A stretch of DNA of 44,263 bases from Salinisphaera sp. Q1T1-3 (GCF_003602005.1 NZ_QZWD01000026.1:1-44263), one strand, 5' to 3'; counted from the stretch's first letter, positions 16,852 through 26,433 are shown. The notes: generated by a model not told the origin, from the sequence alone. Made by a program: numbers and translations.

Positions 16852-17340
16852 ATGACACAACAACCGACCCTTGAGGCAACGCTTGTCGGTCATCTATCGG
16901 TGGCGATTGCGCCGCCCGTGGACCTCGGTTCAAACAGCGCCGGGCGACGACGGTTCGTGCCGATCACCGGCGGGACGCTGACCGGCGCATGGCGGTCCGG
17001 CCACGTCCGCCCGGGCGGGGGCGACTGGCAGACCATCCGCCCCGACGGCGTGGTCGATCTCCGGGCGCAGTACGTGCTCGAACTCGACGACGCCAGCCTG
17101 ATCGAGATCGACAACCGCGGGCTGCGGCATGCCCCGCCCGCGGTCGCCGATCGTCTGGCGGCCGGTGCGCCGGTTTCGCCCGACGAATACTATTTTCGGA
17201 CCGCGGCCCGTCTGCACACCGCAGCCCCCGAACACGACTGGCTCAATCGAACCGTGTTCGTCGGCAATGCCGCCCGCCACGCTGACCGGGTCGAAATCGA
17301 TCTGTTCGCGATCGGGCCGCTGATCGGGAGCCCGGCATGA
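16852..17340 (+). CDS. DUF3237 (UPF0311) family protein
   Basis: A 162-residue protein with the pattern of DUF3237: RRFVPITGGTLTGAW near residue 28, GGGDWQTIRPDGVVDLRAQY near residue 53, and YYFRTAARLHTAAPEHDWLN near the C-terminus. Members form a small beta-barrel fold; the biochemical role is not established, though genes of the family often lie among aromatic or organic-acid catabolic genes. No signal peptide. The start at 16852 is the first after the repeat element; its ribosome-binding site is weak. The stop overlaps the start of the MarR gene (ATGA), so the two are translated together. Confidence 0.85.
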   Translation: MTQQPTLEATLVGHLSVAIAPPVDLGSNSAGRRRFVPITGGTLTGAWRSGHVRPGGGDWQTIRPDGVVDLRAQYVLELDDASLIEIDNRGLRHAPPAVADRLAAGAPVSPDEYYFRTAARLHTAAPEHDWLNRTVFVGNAARHADRVEIDLFAIGPLIGSPA

Positions 17341-17816
17341 GCACTGCGTCGCCGGAACCCGAAAGCCCGCTGGCCCCGCCGGATACGGTCGACGACCGCA
17401 GTCTGCGCGGGTTGGCCGGCTACCAGCTGCGCCGTGCGGACCTGGCCATGCAGCAGTATTTCGTACGCGAGATCGGCGAGCCGTTCGATCTGCGTCAGGT
17501 CGAGTTCTCGGTGCTGATCCTGCTGGCCGCGAACGCCGCGCTCACGCACAAGCAGATCAGCGAATCGCTGGGCGTGGCGCCGTCGAACATGGTTGCGGTG
17601 ATGAACAAGCTCGCCGGGCGCATGCTGATCGAGCGCCATGAGCATCCGCACGACGGTCGATCGTTTCTGTGGTGCCTGACCGCTGCCGGGCAGACGCTCG
17701 AGGCCGAGGCCTCGGGTGCCGTGGCGCGCATGGAGGCCCGGGTGCTCGGTGATGCGGCGGGAGTGGTGACGACGCTGGACGCACTCTGGTCGACCGGCGC
17801 CGCTCGTCGGGACTAG
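17337..17816 (+). CDS. MarR family transcriptional regulator
   Basis: A 159-residue winged-helix regulator. The recognition region (residues about 65-100) reads LTHKQISESLGVAPSNMVAVMNKL, followed by the wing ERHEHPHDGRSFLWCLT, as in MarR proteins that bind short palindromes as dimers and release them on binding phenolic or aromatic-CoA ligands. It is coupled to the DUF3237 gene by an ATGA overlap. The likely target is the ech-fcs promoter with its AGTTAT inverted repeat, 1.1 kb to the left, by analogy with FerR/CouR. The TAG stop codon straddles the beginning of repeat copy R5, so the repeat borders the gene exactly. Confidence 0.88.
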   Translation: MSTASPEPESPLAPPDTVDDRSLRGLAGYQLRRADLAMQQYFVREIGEPFDLRQVEFSVLILLAANAALTHKQISESLGVAPSNMVAVMNKLAGRMLIERHEHPHDGRSFLWCLTAAGQTLEAEASGAVARMEARVLGDAAGVVTTLDALWSTGAARRD

Positions 17817-18087
17817 GGCGTGTTGAGGTTTCGTTCGAGCGCCTTTTCGTCGAGAGACCGCAGTGTGTCCTGCAAGGCGCGAGTCGCCGATCGTGGCCGT
17901 GTCCCGGTCAAGGCGCGCAACGCGATGCGGCGCGGCCGGCAGGGGCAGCCTGAAGGGGCAGCGTCCAAGCGACGACCATCCGGCGTTATCGCGCTCCCGT
18001 GGCCGGGCCATGCCACGGGAGCGATGCCTTGTCTTGTCGCCGCTTGGCCGCGGGTGCGGCGGTCTATCTCGTGACGACGCGCCGTAG
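17815..18087. repeat. Dispersed intergenic repeat, copy R5, with two different end types
   Basis: Left end AGGGCGTGTTGAGGTTTCGT as in R3 and R4, followed by CGAGCGCCTTTTCGTCGAGA. The right end, on the minus strand, carries the other terminus type, CGTCGTCACGAGATAGACCG, as in R1 and R6. The middle is diverged and has its own hairpin, GCTCCCGTGGC and GCCACGGGAGC, around 17991-18024. It fills the 290-bp gap between the MarR gene and the convergent terC gene and supplies the AG of the MarR stop codon. Confidence 0.75.
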
Positions 18088-18106
18088 GGCCGACCGAGGC
18101 GGTCGG

Positions 18107-19078
18107 TCAGTCCGAGCGCGCCGAGCGCATGAGGCTGGCCACCGTGGTCACCACGAGAACCGCCAGGATCACTGACAGGCTCAGCCAGATCGGGATTTCG
18201 GGCAGTGCCGTGATGTGATGCCCGCCGTTGATGAAGGGCAGCTCGTTGGTGTGCAGGGCATGGATGATCAGCTTGATGCCGATGAAGCCCAGAATGACGG
18301 CGAGCCCGAAGGACAGATAGACCAGCCGGTCGAGCAGGCCGCCGAGCAGGAAATAGAGCTGGATCAGGCCGAGCAGGGCGAAGGCATTGGCCGTGAAGAC
18401 GATGAACGGCTCCTTCGTCAGCCCGTAGATCGCCGGAATCGAGTCGAGCGCGAACATCACGTCGGTGGCGCCGATCGCAATCATCACCAGCAGCATCGGC
18501 GTGATCACGCGCTTGCCGTCGATGCGGGCGGTGAGCTTGTTGCCGTTGTATTCATCGGTGGCGGGCAGATATTTCTGCGCCGTGCGCACGAGGAAGTTCG
18601 GTTCGTATTCCTCGTCCTCGTCGTGTGACGACGTGGCCAGGCTCCAGGCGGTATAGAGCAGAAACAGCCCGAACAGATAGAACACCCAGGAGAAGTTCTC
18701 GATCGCTGCGGCGCCGAGCGCGATGAAAACGGTGCGCAGGAGCAGCGCGATCACCACGCCGACCAGCAGTACCTTCTGCTGATAAGCCTTGGGCACGTTG
18801 AACGAGCCCATGATGATGACGAACACGAACAGGTTATCGACCGACAGACTCTTTTCGGTGACATAACCCGCGAAGTACTCGATGCCATGGTCGGATCCCC
18901 AGACCACCCACAGGCCGGCGCCGAACAGCAGGGCGATGACCACGTAGAAGATCGACCAGCCCCCGGCCTCCCGGAGCGAGGGTTCGTGCGGTGTGCGCAC
19001 GTGGGCGAAGAAATCGAAGATCAGCAGCGCCAGTATGCCGGCGATCGTGCTGGCCCAAATCCAGACGGGTACGTCCAT
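18107..19078 (-). CDS. TerC/Alx family integral membrane protein
   Basis: A 323-residue inner-membrane protein with about eight or nine hydrophobic helices. The family signatures EKSLSVDNLFVFVIIMGSF and AIGATDVMFALDSIPAIYGL carry the conserved Asp residues in membrane helices. TerC/Alx proteins are linked to Mn2+ export and to metalation of exported proteins; older work tied them to tellurite resistance. A charged cytoplasmic loop (SSHDEDEEYEPNF) separates the two halves. Expression in other bacteria is often controlled by a Mn2+-sensing leader RNA. The upstream region here has hairpins but no recognisable yybP-ykoY core. Confidence 0.92.
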   Translation of the reverse strand: MDVPVWIWASTIAGILALLIFDFFAHVRTPHEPSLREAGGWSIFYVVIALLFGAGLWVVWGSDHGIEYFAGYVTEKSLSVDNLFVFVIIMGSFNVPKAYQQKVLLVGVVIALLLRTVFIALGAAAIENFSWVFYLFGLFLLYTAWSLATSSHDEDEEYEPNFLVRTAQKYLPATDEYNGNKLTARIDGKRVITPMLLVMIAIGATDVMFALDSIPAIYGLTKEPFIVFTANAFALLGLIQLYFLLGGLLDRLVYLSFGLAVILGFIGIKLIIHALHTNELPFINGGHHITALPEIPIWLSLSVILAVLVVTTVASLMRSARSD

Positions 19079-19422
19079 CGGTCGTTCATTCTCGGTTGGC
19101 GCGGTACGGCGTACCGCCGAATACGTAACCGAGCTTACGTGACGTGTCGGCCTGCTGCAGTCGATACCGGTGTGATGCAGATATTGGCCCATACTGCGAT
19201 TTTCGCCGTCGGGCGGCGCGCGGCACGGCGTCGGGCGAACGTCGCGCCGTGTGCGTCGTCGGTGGCACATGGCCTCATCATCGGCTTCGTCGCGGCGTCT
19301 GTCAGGCGGCGATAGAGCGTGGCGCCGCCTTGATGCACAATGCAGGCACGGCGCGCAGCGCCCCGGTCGTCACAGGGCACCGACGGCCGGTTTTCCACGA
19401 CACGACAACAGACTCCGGGCGG
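19079..19422. promoter_or_regulatory. Divergent intergenic region between terC and LOG gene with palindromes
   Basis: A 344-bp region holding both promoters. Close to terC it has two inverted repeats: CGGTACG-G-CGTACCG at about 19103-19117 and ACGTAA-CCGAGC-TTACGT at about 19123-19140. On the terC transcript both could fold as leader hairpins, or they may be protein-binding sites. I looked for the conserved core of the Mn2+ riboswitch and did not find it. Nothing recognisable is seen nearer the LOG gene. Confidence 0.4.
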
Positions 19423-19992
19423 ATGAACGATAGCAACGAGCGCTACTGGCTTTGTGTCTATTGCGGCTCGCGCGATGGCGTCGACCCGCGCTTTCGTGCG
19501 GCTGCCGAAGGACTCGGCACGGCCCTGGCCGCGGCCGGGTTCGGTCTCGTCTACGGCGGCGCGCGCGTCGGCCTGATGGGCGCGGTGGCCGACGCGGCGC
19601 TGGCCGGTGGAGCACCGGTCCACGGGGTCATTCCGCGCGGGCTGTCCGATCGCGAGCTGGCCCATCACGGCCTCACCCGGCTCGATGTGGTCGAGACGAT
19701 GCATCAGCGCAAGATGGCCATGATCGAGGCCGCGGATGCCTTCGTGGCGATGCCCGGCGGGTTCGGTACGCTGGAGGAATTGTTCGAGGTGGTCACCTGG
19801 GGCCAGATCGGCTGGCACGAGAAGCCGGTCGGGCTGCTCGATGTCGCCGGGTTCTATCAGCCGCTCGTGACCTGCATGCGCCACATGCGCGACCAGGGCT
19901 TCGTCGCCGAGACACATGTCGAGCGGATCGTCGTCGAGGCCGAGCCGACGCCGCTGGTCGAGACCCTGTTCAGCCGGGTGGCCGTTCGCTGA
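19423..19992 (+). CDS. LOG family protein (cytokinin riboside 5'-monophosphate phosphoribohydrolase-like)
   Basis: A 189-residue cytoplasmic Rossmann-like nucleotide hydrolase. The N-terminal VYCGSRDGVDP and YGGARVGLMGAVADAAL, and the catalytic signature PGGFGTLEEL (residues 111-120) with the upstream MHQRKMAM (Arg96, Lys97), are as in LOG enzymes, which release free base from nucleoside 5'-monophosphates. The length is typical of type I LOG proteins. In non-plant-associated bacteria the physiological role is probably nucleotide salvage or clean-up (as for PpnN); cytokinin production is not implied. It precedes the anion symporter by 72 bp. Confidence 0.93.
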   Translation: MNDSNERYWLCVYCGSRDGVDPRFRAAAEGLGTALAAAGFGLVYGGARVGLMGAVADAALAGGAPVHGVIPRGLSDRELAHHGLTRLDVVETMHQRKMAMIEAADAFVAMPGGFGTLEELFEVVTWGQIGWHEKPVGLLDVAGFYQPLVTCMRHMRDQGFVAETHVERIVVEAEPTPLVETLFSRVAVR

Positions 19993-20026
19993 TACGAAAG
20001 TCGCAGGTGGCCGACGGACCGCGATT

Positions 20027-20049
20027 GCTACCGTGTTGCCATCGGTAGC
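20027..20049 (+). other. Hairpin immediately upstream of the DASS symporter ribosome-binding site
   Basis: A 7-bp stem GCTACCG/CGGTAGC with a 9-nt loop ends 5 nt before the AAGGAG ribosome-binding site of the gene at 20065. It could be a weak terminator of the LOG gene or a leader structure that affects translation. No T tract follows it. Confidence 0.35.
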
Positions 20050-20064
20050 AGGCAAGGAGTCATC

Positions 20065-21543
20065 GTGGCGCCGTCCCAGGATAGCGTTTCCAGTCGCGCG
20101 GGCTCGGACAGCCGGGCCCGCGTGCGTCAGATCGGTCTGCTGCTGGGGCCGCTCTGGCTGATCCTGGCTCTGTTGCTGCCGGCGCCGAGCGGTCTGCCGA
20201 TCGCCGGCTGGCACTGTGCCGGTCTGGCGCTGCTGATGGCGACCTGGTGGGCGACCGAGGCGATTCCGATTCCGGCGACTGCGCTGTTGCCGCTCGCGCT
20301 CGGCCCGCTGATTGGCATCGGCGAGTTCCAGACGCTGGCACACGGCTATGCCGATGACATCATCTTCCTGTTTCTCGGCGGGTTTCTGATCGGTCTGGCG
20401 ATGCAGCGCTGGAATCTGCATCGTCGAATCGCGTTGACGACCCTGCGTGTGGTCGGCAGCCAGCCGCGGCGTCAGATTGCCGGTTTCATGATCGCCACCG
20501 GTTTCATCAGCATGTGGGTGTCCAATACCGCGACATCGGTGATGATGCTGCCGATCGGCACTTCGGTGATCGCCCTCATGGCCGATCGGGATCTGCCCGG
20601 CGTGGATCGGTATGCCACGAATCTATTGCTCGGCATCGCCTATGCGGCTTCGATCGGCGGCACCGCCACGCTTATCGGCACGCCGCCCAATGCCCTGCTG
20701 GCCGGTTATCTTTCCTCCGACCAGGGCATCGATATCGGGTTCGCGCAATGGATGCTTGTCGGCGTGCCGACGGCGTTGTTGATGATGGCCGCGGCCTGGG
20801 CCTGGCTGACCCGTGGCGGCTTTGAATTCGGGGCCAGTGACGACACACGGCGGATGCTGGATCATGAGTTGACCAAACTCGGATCCGTGAGCCCGGCCGA
20901 AAAACGCGTGGGTCTGATGTTCCTGCTGGCGGCGGCGCTTTGGATCACGCGGCCGCTGATCAACGATGCCGGTGCGGATTTCGTCTCCGACGCGTTGATC
21001 GCCATGGTCATCGGCGTGGCGCTGTTCATCGTGCCGGCCGGCGACGGGCCGAGCATGGCACGCAGCAATCGCCTGATGAGCTGGGAGAACGAAGCCAACG
21101 TGCCCTGGGGTGTCCTGCTGCTTTTCGGGGGCGGGCTGGCCCTGGCCGGTGCGATCAAGTCCACCGGGCTGGCGGCCTGGATCGCCGATTCGATGGAAAT
21201 CTTCGCCGTGCTGCCGATGCTGTTGCTGATCGGCGCGGTGGCGTTGACCATCATTCTTTTGACCGAGGTGTCGTCGAATACCGCGACCGCCGCCGTCTTC
21301 ATGCCGCTACTCGGCGCGCTGGCGGCCTCGGTCAATGTCGATGTGCTGCTGATGACCGTACCGGCCGCACTGGCGGCCAGCTGTGCCTTCATGATGCCGG
21401 TGGCCACGCCGCCCAATGCGATCGTTTTTGCCTCGGGGCGGATCACCATCGGCGCCATGGTCCGCGCCGGCGCAGTGCTCAACGTCGCCTGCGTCGTTCT
21501 GGCGACACTCATCCCCTATGCCGTGATCACCTGGGTCTGGTAA
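20065..21543 (+). CDS. SLC13/DASS family anion:sodium symporter
   Basis: A 492-residue inner-membrane symporter of the divalent anion:Na+ family. It has the two SNT signature motifs, SNTATSVMMLPIG in the first half and SSNTATAAVFMPL in the second, and GGTATLIGTPPNALL and MPVATPPNAIVFASG in the two reentrant loops that bind sodium and substrate. About eleven membrane helices are visible. Translation starts at GTG 20065, 5 nt after a strong AAGGAG. Likely substrates are succinate, malate, fumarate or sulfate; a C4-dicarboxylate importer suits the organic-acid lifestyle of the neighbourhood, but the sequence does not fix this. Confidence 0.92.
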   Translation: MAPSQDSVSSRAGSDSRARVRQIGLLLGPLWLILALLLPAPSGLPIAGWHCAGLALLMATWWATEAIPIPATALLPLALGPLIGIGEFQTLAHGYADDIIFLFLGGFLIGLAMQRWNLHRRIALTTLRVVGSQPRRQIAGFMIATGFISMWVSNTATSVMMLPIGTSVIALMADRDLPGVDRYATNLLLGIAYAASIGGTATLIGTPPNALLAGYLSSDQGIDIGFAQWMLVGVPTALLMMAAAWAWLTRGGFEFGASDDTRRMLDHELTKLGSVSPAEKRVGLMFLLAAALWITRPLINDAGADFVSDALIAMVIGVALFIVPAGDGPSMARSNRLMSWENEANVPWGVLLLFGGGLALAGAIKSTGLAAWIADSMEIFAVLPMLLLIGAVALTIILLTEVSSNTATAAVFMPLLGALAASVNVDVLLMTVPAALAASCAFMMPVATPPNAIVFASGRITIGAMVRAGAVLNVACVVLATLIPYAVITWVW

Positions 21544-21579
21544 AACCAAGCGCCGAATCGCTCACTGCAGGCGTGTCCC

Positions 21580-22170
21580 ATGGTGTCACCGATCGCCTCG
21601 CCGGCTGATCCCACGGCCTTCATTGCCGTGGACGTCGAAACCGCCAATGCCGATGTTGGCAGCATCTGTCAGATCGGCTTCGCGCGGTTCGCGGGCGGGG
21701 TACTCGTGGACAACTGGTCATGGCTGGTCCATCCGCAGACGTATTTCGCGGCGGGTAACATCGCCGTGCACGGCATCCGCCCGATGGACGTCAGCCATGC
21801 GCCCGATTGGGCCGCGCGGCACGCTGAGGTAGCCACGCTTCTGCGCGATCAGGTGGTGGTCTCGCATACTACCTTCGATGTCGCAGCCATGAGCCGGGCA
21901 TGCGAAACCCATGGCCGGCCCATGATCCAGGCCCGGTGGCTGGACTCGGTGCGCGTCGCGCGACGCGCCTTTCCCGCGCTCAAGGGCGATGGGGGCGGTC
22001 ACGGCCTGGCGAATCTCCAGCGGGTGCTGGGTTTTGAGTTCGCCCATCATGACGCGGGCGAGGATGCCCGTGCGGCCGGCTGGGTCATCGAAGCCGCCGT
22101 CCGGGCTACGGGCCTGTCGGTCGCCGACTGGCTGACCGCCGCGCACCGGCCGGTGGCGGCCTTTCGTTGA
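21580..22170 (+). CDS. DEDDh 3'-5' exonuclease (DNA polymerase III epsilon-like)
   Basis: A 196-residue stand-alone exonuclease domain. The motifs are Exo I VDVETAN (Asp18, Glu20), Exo II in VVSHTTFDVAAM, and Exo III HHDAGEDARAAG with the catalytic His and Asp. This is the DEDDh arrangement found in DnaQ-like proteins that act without the polymerase. It starts at an ATG 36 bp after the symporter gene on the same strand, with a poor ribosome-binding site. Involvement in DNA repair or RNA turnover is possible; no neighbour points to one role. Confidence 0.88.
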   Translation: MVSPIASPADPTAFIAVDVETANADVGSICQIGFARFAGGVLVDNWSWLVHPQTYFAAGNIAVHGIRPMDVSHAPDWAARHAEVATLLRDQVVVSHTTFDVAAMSRACETHGRPMIQARWLDSVRVARRAFPALKGDGGGHGLANLQRVLGFEFAHHDAGEDARAAGWVIEAAVRATGLSVADWLTAAHRPVAAFR

Positions 22171-22400
22171 GACGGTTCGCGGATCTGTTTTGAGCGTGGA
22201 CCCTGGGTCTCGTTCACGAGCGGGTTCGATCGGGCAGTGTCGTGATGTCGCCATCCGTCGGGCCGTTTCATACCCTGAATTGGATAGGCCGGCACTGTGA
22301 TTTGGCTTGCCGAAAGACTGCTTTCGAGGCATTGATGCCTGTCGGACCACGCGAGGTGACGCGTGTGTCAACGCACAGCGTGATGCGCCACGCAGGACGA

Positions 22401-22424
22401 GCCGGGCCGCGCCCACGGCCCGGC
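22401..22424 (-). terminator. GC-rich hairpin after the MetE-like gene
   Basis: A 9-bp stem GCCGGGCCG/CGGCCCGGC with loop CGCCCA, 11 bp beyond the stop of the minus-strand gene ending at 22436. It marks the downstream end of the long leftward aromatic cluster. No U tract, so strength is uncertain. The rest of the 265-bp gap to the exonuclease gene shows nothing definite. Confidence 0.5.
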
Positions 22425-22435
22425 CTGCCGGGCTT

Positions 22436-23554
22436 TCATCGCCCCCAGACAGTCTCGGCGGTCTCCACGACCCGGGCCAGTTTCGCCCACTGGGTTTCCA
22501 TGGTGATCTCGTTGCCTTCCGCCGTGCTGGAGAAACCGCACTGCGGGGACAGGCAGAGCTGGTCGAGCGGGGCATAGGCCGCGGCTTCGTCGATGCGCTT
22601 GGCCAGGGTAGCCACCGACTCCAGTGCCGGTACCTTGGACGACACCAGTCCGAGCACCACGGTCTTGTCTTTCGGCACGAAACGTAACGGGGCGAAATCG
22701 CCGGAGCGCTCGTCGTCGTATTCGAGGAAATAGGCGTCCACGTTCAGTTCGTTGAACAGGACCTCGGCGACCGGCTCGTAGCCGCCTTCGGCGAACCAGG
22801 TGCTGCGATAATTGCCGCGGCACAGGTGGATGCCCACGGTCATATCGTCCGGGCGATCCCGGAGCGCGTCGTTGATCAGGGCGGCGTACTGGCGCGGCAG
22901 CTCGTTCGGATCGTCGCCGCGATCGGCGGCGGCCTGGCGCATCTGTGGGTCGCAGAGATAGGCCAGATTGGTGTCGTCGAGCTGCAGATAACGACAACCC
23001 ACGGCGTGCAGGGCCGCGATCTCGTCGCGATAACAGGCTGCCAGATCCGCGAAGAAGGCATCCATTTCCGGATAGGCCTCGATATCGATGGCAGCCCGGC
23101 CGCCGCGGAAATGCACCATGGTCGGCGACGGGATGGCGACCTTGGCGGTGCCGTGCTTGATCTTGGAGTCGAGGAAGGCGAAATCCTCGACCTGGATCGG
23201 GCGGGCATGGGCCAGCTTGCCGCTCACCGACAGCTGCGGCGGCTTGAAGCCGTCGTCGGCCGATTTCGCGCTCTGGTTGGCGTTGATGCCGCCGGTCACG
23301 GTCACGCCGTCGAGCTGCTTGAGGAAATCCAGGTGGAAATAGGCGCGGCGCAGTTCGCCGTCGGTGACGTCCTGCATGCCGACTTCTTCCTGACGCCGGA
23401 CGATCTCGGCGATCGCGACGTCCTCGAGCGCGCGCAGTTCGGCGGCACTGATATCACCCTCGGCATAACGCCGTCGTGCGGCCTGGACCTTCGGTGGTCG
23501 CAGCAGGCTGCCGACCTGTTCGGCACGGAAGGGCGGGTTCACGCGATGGGACAT
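22436..23554 (-). CDS. Cobalamin-independent methionine synthase-like protein (MetE C-terminal core family)
   Basis: A 372-residue TIM-barrel protein equivalent to the catalytic C-terminal half of MetE, without the N-terminal half (YxjG/YxjH type). The zinc ligands are visible: GIHLCRGN gives His243 and Cys245, and LSPQCGF gives Cys339; the fourth ligand is probably Glu278. It opens with FRAEQVGSLLRP, as usual in this group. The enzyme would transfer a methyl group to homocysteine or another thiol. It follows pobA on the same strand after 160 bp that include a hairpin (23585-23602). The link to aromatic catabolism is unexplained: it may handle methyl groups released by O-demethylation, or simply be a hitchhiker. 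Confidence 0.85.
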   Translation of the reverse strand: MSHRVNPPFRAEQVGSLLRPPKVQAARRRYAEGDISAAELRALEDVAIAEIVRRQEEVGMQDVTDGELRRAYFHLDFLKQLDGVTVTGGINANQSAKSADDGFKPPQLSVSGKLAHARPIQVEDFAFLDSKIKHGTAKVAIPSPTMVHFRGGRAAIDIEAYPEMDAFFADLAACYRDEIAALHAVGCRYLQLDDTNLAYLCDPQMRQAAADRGDDPNELPRQYAALINDALRDRPDDMTVGIHLCRGNYRSTWFAEGGYEPVAEVLFNELNVDAYFLEYDDERSGDFAPLRFVPKDKTVVLGLVSSKVPALESVATLAKRIDEAAAYAPLDQLCLSPQCGFSSTAEGNEITMETQWAKLARVVETAETVWGR

Positions 23555-23714
23555 GCGAAGCTCTCTTCTTCGGGGAATACGAAGGCCCGGTCATGGCCGG
23601 GCGCGATAAAGGCGCGGGCTGCAGCACAGCATGGCCGGCCCCGTTTGGCAAACGAGTGGCCGCGGCCTGTCGGCCCGCGCTGATCGACGGCGGCATGGCC
23701 GCTCGTGGCCGGTC

Positions 23715-24950
<1,236 letters not shown>

Positions 24951-25598
24951 TCAGTAGTCGAAGAACACGGTCTCCTCGGGACCCTGCAGGCGAATGACGA
25001 TTTCGTAGCGTGGGTGTCCGGCGTCGCTCTCGCCGGCCCGGCGTGCGATGAGGGTGTCCCGTCGATGGGGCGGCACTTTGTTGAGGAACGGGCAGTCCGC
25101 GTTGTCGTCGGCTTCGTCGTCGAAATAGATTCGGGTCTGCAGATGGATATTGATGCCCCGTGCGAACAGCGCGAGGTTGATGTGCGGGGCCATGTCGATG
25201 GCGCCCGGATAAGGCACGCGTCCGGGCTTGATGGTTGAAAAGACCCAGCGCCCGGCATCGTCGGCGCCGGGGGCGGCACGGCCGAAACTGTTGAAGACGT
25301 TGTCGAAGGCGAAGTCGGTGACATAGGCGCCGTGTGCATCCGCCTGCCAGGCCTCGACCAGGATGTCGGCGACCGGCTGGTCGGCGCCGTCGAGGACCAC
25401 GCCGGCCAGCTCGATGAATTCGCCTTCGGCCTCCGGTTCGGCCAGTCGGTTGTCGATTTCGTGGTCGCGCTCGGGCAGGCCGGCGACGTCCAGCGCCAGG
25501 CCGATATGCACATAAGGCCCCGCCGTCTGCGACGGCGTCTCCGGCAAAAACACATCGCCCGGATCGCGCGGTTGTCGGTAATCGTCGTGTCGTGTCAT
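24951..25598 (-). CDS. pcaG: Protocatechuate 3,4-dioxygenase alpha subunit
   Basis: Alpha subunit of the non-heme Fe(III) intradiol dioxygenase that opens protocatechuate to 3-carboxy-cis,cis-muconate; 215 residues. The start of the intradiol core, ETPSQTAGPYVHIGLAL, is diagnostic, followed by VLDGADQPVADILVEAWQADAHGAY and the barrel region GAIDMAPHINLALFARGI. It lacks the full set of iron ligands, as expected for the alpha chain, whose residues complete the active site of the beta chain. The start at 25598 has an AAGG-type ribosome-binding site and lies 10 bp after pcaH. Confidence 0.95.
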   Translation of the reverse strand: MTRHDDYRQPRDPGDVFLPETPSQTAGPYVHIGLALDVAGLPERDHEIDNRLAEPEAEGEFIELAGVVLDGADQPVADILVEAWQADAHGAYVTDFAFDNVFNSFGRAAPGADDAGRWVFSTIKPGRVPYPGAIDMAPHINLALFARGINIHLQTRIYFDDEADDNADCPFLNKVPPHRRDTLIARRAGESDAGHPRYEIVIRLQGPEETVFFDY

Positions 25599-25608
25599 GG
25601 CCTTGTCC

Positions 25609-26343
25609 TCAAACGTTCTCGAACCAGGTCTGCAGGGCGCCTCGTGTGACGATGTCAAAGCGATAGACCAGTGAATCGAAGGCGCGCGAGCGAGCCATGT
25701 CCAGCCGGGCCGTCAGGGTCTCGACCGCATCGGCATCCCGAATGGTGTTGACGATCGGGCAGCGCGGGATCAGCGGATCGCCCTCGAAGTAGAGCTGCGT
25801 GATGAGGCGCGTGGCGACCGACGGGCCGAATACCGAGACATGGATATGCGCCGGCCGCCAGGCGTTCGGATCGTTCGGCCAGGGGTACGGGCCGGGCCGG
25901 ATGGTGCGAAAGCGATACCAGCCCGCGGGGTCGGTGACCGTCCGGCCGACGCCGCCGAAGTTCGGGTCGAGCGGGGCGACGTAGCTGTCTTTCTTGTGCC
26001 GATAGCGACCGCCGGCATTGGCCTGCCACATCTCGACCAGGGTATTGGGCACCGGCGCCCCGAACTGATCGATGACCCGGCCGTAGACATGGATCCGCTC
26101 GCCGATCGGCAGGCCGTCGGCGGCGGTGCCCGGACGGTGATTCATCAGCAGATCGTTGTCGTGAGCCCCAAGCGCCATGGCGCCGAAATCCGGGCCCGTA
26201 CGCTCCGATGCGCTCGGTGTCTGCAGGCTCACCAGCGCCTGTTTCGGATGGCGCAGCACGGTGGTTCGGTACCCGACCGCCGCCGGGTCGGGATGCCAGT
26301 TCCGGTCGCGCTGGACGAAGTCGATGTGTCGATTGTCTGCCAT
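25609..26343 (-). CDS. pcaH: Protocatechuate 3,4-dioxygenase beta subunit
   Basis: Iron-carrying beta subunit of protocatechuate 3,4-dioxygenase; 244 residues. The four iron ligands are visible with the spacing of the Pseudomonas putida enzyme: Tyr114 (GGRYRHKKD), Tyr153 (GPYPW), His166 and His168 ([11 protein letters not shown]). The N-terminal arm (about residues 1-75) and the intradiol core follow family order. First of the pcaHG-pobA-metE-like stretch, with a 102-bp gap to the LysR gene upstream that contains a candidate PcaQ box at 26434-26449. It oxidises protocatechuate produced by PobA. Confidence 0.96.
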   Translation of the reverse strand: MADNRHIDFVQRDRNWHPDPAAVGYRTTVLRHPKQALVSLQTPSASERTGPDFGAMALGAHDNDLLMNHRPGTAADGLPIGERIHVYGRVIDQFGAPVPNTLVEMWQANAGGRYRHKKDSYVAPLDPNFGGVGRTVTDPAGWYRFRTIRPGPYPWPNDPNAWRPAHIHVSVFGPSVATRLITQLYFEGDPLIPRCPIVNTIRDADAVETLTARLDMARSRAFDSLVYRFDIVTRGALQTWFENV

Positions 26344-26433
26344 GGTCTGCCCGGTTTGAATCGCGGCTCTGCTCGGAAACTTGAACATGCCGGGGCACAG
26401 ACACGGCGCCAATTGAAAAGACCGATATCCGAG

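Noticed and set aside
16400-16855. Open frames inside repeat copy R4 and similar frames in R3 and R5
   Set aside because: They share sequence only because the DNA repeats are alike; frames are interrupted differently in each copy and show no protein motif.
8626-18087. CRISPR array
   Set aside because: The repeated units are 150-310 bp, few and far apart, and lack regular spacers.
18107-19078. A tellurite-resistance determinant in the strict sense
   Set aside because: The protein is TerC/Alx family, but no other ter genes are adjacent; metal export or metalation is the better-supported role.
19079-19200. yybP-ykoY (Mn2+) riboswitch upstream of terC
   Set aside because: The conserved core was not found on the minus strand; only generic palindromes are present.
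23555-23714. A small gene between pobA and the MetE-like gene
   Set aside because: Only GC-rich hairpins, such as GCCCGG/CCGGGC at 23585-23602, and no start with a ribosome-binding site and a coherent frame.
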